Below, in pieces: positions 7,218 to 10,807 of a stretch of 10,807 bases of DNA. The notes under the pieces are model-generated. The model did no database searches. It was not told where the DNA came from and saw only the letters and a program-made list of their open reading frames with translations. Within the stretch, counting starts at the first letter, position 1, and each line of letters starts with the position of its first letter. The translations under genes were made by a program, and so were the position numbers. The stretch is from positions 1 through 10,807 of the forward strand of contig JAZMZS010000243.1 in NCBI GenBank assembly GCA_045586105.1. The letters run 5' to 3'. This DNA is from JAZMZS01 sp045586105 (GTDB lineage Bacteria > Bacillota > Clostridia > Oscillospirales > CAG-272).

Positions 7218-8669
7218 TTAACCTCTGATATTATTTTCGTTTTCTCTAAGGTAGGTCAGTATCTGCTCTGCTGCCATCGCTCTTGAAGCCTTGAACAGGA
7301 TTATATCACCTGCTCTGATCTCGCCGAGGATAGCCTTGCCGCTTTCAAGCGGGTCGGTAACATCGGGGTTATCATGAATATGCTCTGCGCTCATTCCGTT
7401 CTCCTTTGCGGAGGATGCAATGAAGGAGGCTGCAACACCGTAGGTAAAGAGCCTGTCGAGCTTTTTCTCTGCAACAAACGCTCCGAGTGCCTCGTGAAGC
7501 GCTCTCGTCTCCTGTCCGAGCTCTCTCATGTCGCCGAGAAGCGCCATTTTTCTCGCTCCGTTATTCTGACGCGAAAGCTCACACAAGACCTCGATAGATG
7601 CTCTCATGGACTCGGGGCTCGCATTGTAGCAGGCATCTATGACCTTTACCCCGCCTATATCATAAATACTCTGGCGCATAGCCGCATTCTTGAATTTTGT
7701 AAAGCCGTGGCGAATAGACTCGCGGTCAATGCCGAACTTTATTCCGATAGCGTAAGCAAAGAGTGCACTGTAAACATGATGAATACCGAGTGCAGGTACA
7801 ACAAGATTAGTAATTACCTCTCTGTTGTGTATAAGATCGAAATATGTGCTGTTCTCGGCATATCTTACGTTTACAGCACGGAACTCCGCCTCGTTGTTGT
7901 AGACCGAAACATATGTTGGATTATACTTTGAGCATCTGTAAGCAAAGAGAAGCGGCTCGTCTCCGCAAAGCACAAGCTCTCCCTTTTCCTTCAGTCCCTC
8001 CGCTATCTCCATCTTCGCCTTACATATATTCTCGCGCGATCCAAGCGTCTCTATGTGAGAGGAGCCTATTGTGGTCACAACTCCGAAGTCAGGCTCCGCG
8101 ATCTCGGAAAGTCGTGCGATCTCACGGAAATCACACATTCCCATCTCAAGAACAGCCGCCTCCGTATCAGCCTCCATTCCGAGTATGGTAAGAGGCATTC
8201 CGAGCTCGTTGTTGTGGTTTCCCTCAGTCTTGAGCACCTTGAACTTTTCGCTCAGGACCGCGTAGATCAGCTCCTTTGTGGTAGTCTTGCCGACAGATCC
8301 GGTTACACCTACCGTGCGGATACTGCGGCGCCTTTTGTAAACTCTCGCAAGATCCCCGACAGCAGCAGTCGGATCATTGCATACAATCACCGCAAAATCC
8401 CCGCCGGCATTCTCTATTCCTTCGGGAAGGCAGCGTGCAAGTATACACACAGCACCGTTCTCGACAGCCTTTGCGGCATAATCGTTGCCGTCAACACGCT
8501 CTCCCTTTATGGCAACAAAAATATCACCTGTGCCTATCTTTCTTGAATCTATATCAATTCCGCTGCATTGGGTATTCTCAGATGCGTTACCGAACAGATG
8601 TATCTCACCAGAGACCGCTTCTGCGGCTTCGGCAACAGTAATACAGCCAAGCTTAAACTCTACACTCAT
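7218..8669 (-). CDS. murF: UDP-N-acetylmuramoyl-tripeptide--D-alanyl-D-alanine ligase MurF
   Basis: MurF is the cytoplasmic ATP-dependent ligase that adds D-Ala-D-Ala to UDP-MurNAc-tripeptide, completing the pentapeptide. From the chosen start it has 483 residues. In order it shows an N-terminal substrate-binding domain with GIDIDSRKIGTGDIF (37-51), the ATP-binding domain with P-loop TGSVGKTTTKE (123-133), EGNHNNELGMPLT (149-161) and EMGM (175-178). The C-terminal ligase domain carries IDACYNASPESM (344-355), LLGDMRELG (377-385) and FKASRAM (459-465). The common YNANP is YNASP here. The frame stays open 36 nt further upstream, but ATG 8669 is chosen because GGAGGT stands 6 nt before it and because it falls 1 nt after the murE stop. 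That junction points to tight translational coupling with murE. Confidence 0.97.
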   Translation of the reverse strand: MSVEFKLGCITVAEAAEAVSGEIHLFGNASENTQCSGIDIDSRKIGTGDIFVAIKGERVDGNDYAAKAVENGAVCILARCLPEGIENAGGDFAVIVCNDPTAAVGDLARVYKRRRSIRTVGVTGSVGKTTTKELIYAVLSEKFKVLKTEGNHNNELGMPLTILGMEADTEAAVLEMGMCDFREIARLSEIAEPDFGVVTTIGSSHIETLGSRENICKAKMEIAEGLKEKGELVLCGDEPLLFAYRCSKYNPTYVSVYNNEAEFRAVNVRYAENSTYFDLIHNREVITNLVVPALGIHHVYSALFAYAIGIKFGIDRESIRHGFTKFKNAAMRQSIYDIGGVKVIDACYNASPESMRASIEVLCELSRQNNGARKMALLGDMRELGQETRALHEALGAFVAEKKLDRLFTYGVAASFIASSAKENGMSAEHIHDNPDVTDPLESGKAILGEIRAGDIILFKASRAMAAEQILTYLRENENNIRG

Positions 8670-8670
8670 T

Positions 8671-10170
8671 TTATACCTCCGTGCTTCCTTCTCCCAAAAG
8701 CTCATATACTATCCTTTTCTCTGAAAAGGGTGTTTTCTTGTCATTCTTTATCTCATACTCCTCATGGCCCTTTCCGACCAAGAGGATAATATCATCTTTC
8801 CTTGCATTTTTCATGACGAATTCTATTGCTTTTCTTCTGTTTTTTATTATTTTAAACTCTTTTGTCTTGTCTATCCCCTGCATTATGTCGGAAATGATAC
8901 TGTCGGTGTCCTCGCTCCTTGAGTTATCCTCCGTTATCACTACAAGATCGGAATAAAAGGATGCACACCTGCCCATAGGGGCTCTTTTGCTTTTATCTCT
9001 GTCTCCGCCGCACCCGAAAAGAGTTACTATTCTCTGCCCCGGGGCTCTTATGCCGCTTACAGTGCTCAGCAATTGGCACAGCGCACCCTCTGTGTGAGCG
9101 TAGTCGATAATGACTGTAAGCTCCTTATGCTCACCGTTAAGCTTCAGCCTTTCGAGCCTTCCGTCTATACAGGTAACGTTTTCAATTCCGTGTTGGATGT
9201 CATCTGCGCTTATTCCCGCGCAGGATGCAGCACTGATAGCTGCAAGACTGTTATACAAAGAAAATACGCCGATACCTGAGGTGTTCACCTTTATTTTCGT
9301 ATCTCCAATTACCGCGGTATATGAGACGCCGTGTGTTCCGTGCATCTCTATTTGCTCGGCTCTTATATCCGAGGCTTTTCCCGTTCCGAAAAGCTCACAT
9401 GGTACAGAACCCTTACAGAGAGCTCTGCATACGGGGTCGTCGCCGTTCAGATACATTTTATCCGACATAGAAAAGAGCTTGGTCTTTGCGCTGAGATAAT
9501 CATCCATGGTTCTATGAAAATCAAGGTGCTCACTCGAAAAATTGGTAAATATCCCGCATCGGAACCTCAACGGTGCCAGCTTGTCAAGCTGAAGCGCGTG
9601 GCTTGATGCTTCTATTATAACGCACTCCGCCTCGCCCGCTTCCATTTTGTGCAGTATCCTGTACAGCTGCTCGGGATCGGGCGTAGTCATTGTCGAGGAT
9701 CTTTCGTCGCCGCACTCGCCTATAGAAAGCTTTTGCCGGTCAATATAGCTTTTCAGCGTTCCGATATATCCTGTTCTGATGCCCGCCTGCATGAATATTT
9801 CACGCAGATAAAAGCAGGTAGAGGTCTTTCCGTTAGTTCCCGTAACAGCATAAAGCTTCATCCGCTCCCCTGAGGAGCCCCAAAATCTGTGAAGCATGAA
9901 GGATAGTGCCCGCCTCGCATTTTCAACGAGAATGTACGGCATCCCGCAGTCCTTGGGCTTTTTATCGCATACAACGGCAACAGCGCCTCGACGCATGCTC
10001 TCGCTTATATAGCTTTCCCCGTCCGTGTGTGTTCCTTTGACGGAAACGAACACGTGTCCCTGCCCGATATCCCTCGAATCTGAGCTGACCCCCTCTATCC
10101 TCATGTACATAACAGAGGGGTCGCTCAGCTCGTAGTATTCGCCTTCATGTAAAATATCCGAAAACAGCAT
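8671..10170 (-). CDS. murE: UDP-N-acetylmuramoyl-L-alanyl-D-glutamate--diamino acid ligase MurE
   Basis: MurE is the cytoplasmic ATP-dependent ligase that adds the third stem-peptide residue (meso-diaminopimelate or lysine) to UDP-MurNAc-L-Ala-D-Glu. The 499 residues show the Mur ligase P-loop TGTNGKTST (110-118), STMTTPDP (159-166), EASSHALQ (187-194), TNFSSEHLDFH (209-219), and the lysine of LSAKTKLF that is carbamylated in the family (K229). The C-terminal domain carries GRLERL (337-342), DYAHTEGAL (356-364) and GCGGDRDKSKR (386-396). The amino-acid pocket reads DNSR (415-418), where diaminopimelate enzymes usually have DNPR. The arginine is kept, as are G466 and E470 of GKGHE, so diaminopimelate is the likelier substrate. 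This is inference from motif comparison. GGAGGT precedes the ATG by only 3-4 nt and abuts a hairpin. Confidence 0.96.
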   Translation of the reverse strand: MLFSDILHEGEYYELSDPSVMYMRIEGVSSDSRDIGQGHVFVSVKGTHTDGESYISESMRRGAVAVVCDKKPKDCGMPYILVENARRALSFMLHRFWGSSGERMKLYAVTGTNGKTSTCFYLREIFMQAGIRTGYIGTLKSYIDRQKLSIGECGDERSSTMTTPDPEQLYRILHKMEAGEAECVIIEASSHALQLDKLAPLRFRCGIFTNFSSEHLDFHRTMDDYLSAKTKLFSMSDKMYLNGDDPVCRALCKGSVPCELFGTGKASDIRAEQIEMHGTHGVSYTAVIGDTKIKVNTSGIGVFSLYNSLAAISAASCAGISADDIQHGIENVTCIDGRLERLKLNGEHKELTVIIDYAHTEGALCQLLSTVSGIRAPGQRIVTLFGCGGDRDKSKRAPMGRCASFYSDLVVITEDNSRSEDTDSIISDIMQGIDKTKEFKIIKNRRKAIEFVMKNARKDDIILLVGKGHEEYEIKNDKKTPFSEKRIVYELLGEGSTEV

Positions 10171-10178
10171 GTTACCTC

Positions 10179-10205
10179 CGTGTATAATGTTTTTTCATTT
10201 ACACG
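10179..10205 (-). other. Inverted repeat (hairpin) ending at the murE ribosome binding site
   Basis: Read on the - strand, CGTGTAAATG (10205-10196) can pair with CATT-A-TACACG (10189-10179) around an A6 loop. This makes ten base pairs with one bulged A. The last base of the 3' arm is the first G of the murE Shine-Dalgarno sequence GGAGGT. No U tract follows on this strand, so it does not look like an intrinsic terminator. It could limit access to the murE ribosome binding site or mark an mRNA processing site, or it could be chance in an AT-rich gap. The 49-nt gap (10171-10219) holds no other recognisable element. Confidence 0.4.
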
Positions 10206-10219
10206 TCAGTATTTTTTAT

Positions 10220-10807
10220 TTAGTCATGGCTGTCAAGATGTCTCAGCTCTATTTTGATGACCGCACCGCGCTCTACCTTTTTGCCTGCCTCGACCGACTG
10301 GGAAACAACAACAGCTCCCTGTCCGGATTCAAAGTTCAGTGCTCCCTTTATCTCGACATTCAATCCGCTGTTGATAAGCATCTGATTGGCGGCAGAGCCT
10401 GTTTTTCCTTTAAGATTAGGAACAGTAACAGTCTTCGGCGTAGTCTCCTTATCTGTGTACAGAAGGACTCTTCCTCCGTTTTTCGAGAAGGATGCACCTG
10501 CCTCGGGAATGGTATATCTGACCTTTTCTCCCTTGCCTATGATCTCGCATTTCAGCCCGAGTGCCTCGATCTTTTCCTTTGCCTTGTCGGGGGTGTAGCC
10601 TGCGTAATTGGGCAGGGTGATATCAAGAGCAGCAAGTTCTGCATCCGTGTACGATGGCTCAATTCCCATATACGGCAGCACAGCCTCGAGCAGCTTTGCG
10701 CAATAGGGAGCGGCGACCACGCTTCCGTAATAGGAGGCAGCCTCCTCCCCGGGCTCGTCAACAATTATCAGAACCGCTATCTGCGGATCGTCCGCAGGAG
10801 CATATGC
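10220..10807 (-). CDS. spoVD/ftsI: PASTA-domain class B penicillin-binding protein, SpoVD/FtsI type (C-terminal part only)
   Basis: Only the last 195 residues are in the window; the gene continues past the right edge and the frame is open to the last base. The visible part begins in the end of a transpeptidase domain: APADDPQIAVLIIVDEP (3-19), then YYGSVVAAP (26-34), the typical final strand of penicillin-binding proteins. Two PASTA repeats follow, at about 64-119 and about 127-187 (the latter starting VTVPNLKGKTGSAANQML), and a short polar tail. Such proteins cross-link new peptidoglycan outside the membrane as the partner of FtsW or SpoVE. The catalytic SxxK, SxN and KTG motifs lie outside the window. 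The position just upstream of murE is where ftsI and spoVD are normally found. I cannot say from this part whether it serves vegetative division, sporulation, or both. Confidence 0.9.
   Translation of the reverse strand, partial: AYAPADDPQIAVLIIVDEPGEEAASYYGSVVAAPYCAKLLEAVLPYMGIEPSYTDAELAALDITLPNYAGYTPDKAKEKIEALGLKCEIIGKGEKVRYTIPEAGASFSKNGGRVLLYTDKETTPKTVTVPNLKGKTGSAANQMLINSGLNVEIKGALNFESGQGAVVVSQSVEAGKKVERGAVIKIELRHLDSHD

Noticed and set aside
8670..8705. Upstream extension of murF (12 more residues) overlapping murE
   Set aside because: The ATG at 8669 has GGAGGT 6 nt upstream and matches the usual N-terminus better; the longer form would overlap murE by about 35 nt with no clear ribosome binding site.
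10178..10210. Promoter-like boxes (CTGACG, 17 bp, TATACA) before murE on the - strand
   Set aside because: Transcription would start within or after the murE Shine-Dalgarno sequence, leaving no usable ribosome binding site; both boxes match the consensus at only 4 of 6 positions.
1..10807. Mobile elements, CRISPR arrays, tRNA or rRNA genes, riboswitches
   Set aside because: I saw no transposase or integrase motif, no spaced direct repeats, no tRNA-like cloverleaf and no long structured leader. The window is almost fully occupied by core genes with gaps under 130 nt.

Overview
The window holds most of a division and cell wall (dcw) gene cluster from a low-to-mid-GC Gram-positive bacterium, most likely a member of the Clostridia. 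The taxonomic reading is inference. It rests on a penicillin-binding protein with two C-terminal PASTA domains of the SpoVD/FtsI kind, strong AGGAGG-type ribosome binding sites, the DivIB form of FtsQ, and the gene order. The Oscillospiraceae/Ruminococcus side is my best guess, but the sequence alone cannot fix it.

Layout. On the + strand, positions 1-1364 hold the 3' part of an ABC-F family ATPase (ribosome-associated, not a transporter); its start lies off the left edge. It ends at a strong symmetrical hairpin (1411-1447) that it shares as a terminator with the gene coming the other way. Everything from 1469 to the right edge is on the - strand. Read in the direction of transcription, from right to left, it is: the C-terminal end of a PASTA-domain class B penicillin-binding protein, murE, murF, mraY, ftsW, murG, ftsQ/divIB and ftsZ. 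Most junctions are tight (1 nt, 5 nt, 27 nt, 21 nt and a 4-nt overlap), as expected for a co-transcribed and partly translationally coupled operon. The exceptions are a 49-nt gap before murE, which contains a hairpin ending at the murE Shine-Dalgarno sequence, and a 129-nt AT-rich gap before ftsZ, which carries a plausible promoter.

How the genes work together. MurE and MurF add the third residue and D-Ala-D-Ala to the soluble UDP-MurNAc-peptide. MraY loads it on the lipid carrier (lipid I) and MurG adds GlcNAc (lipid II). FtsW polymerises the glycan and the penicillin-binding protein cross-links it. FtsQ/DivIB ties the enzymes to the divisome and FtsZ supplies the ring. The gene order follows the biochemical order closely.

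What is unusual. No murD lies between mraY and ftsW, and no murC, murB, murA or ftsA lies between murG and ftsZ. The FtsZ tail has only a degenerate copy of the usual DIPxFLR-like peptide. MurE has DNSR where DNPR is usual. FtsW has a long charged N-terminal tail and an enlarged basic loop. I found no mobile element, CRISPR array, tRNA, rRNA or evidence of a wholly new system: this is an essential core region with some lineage-specific variations.
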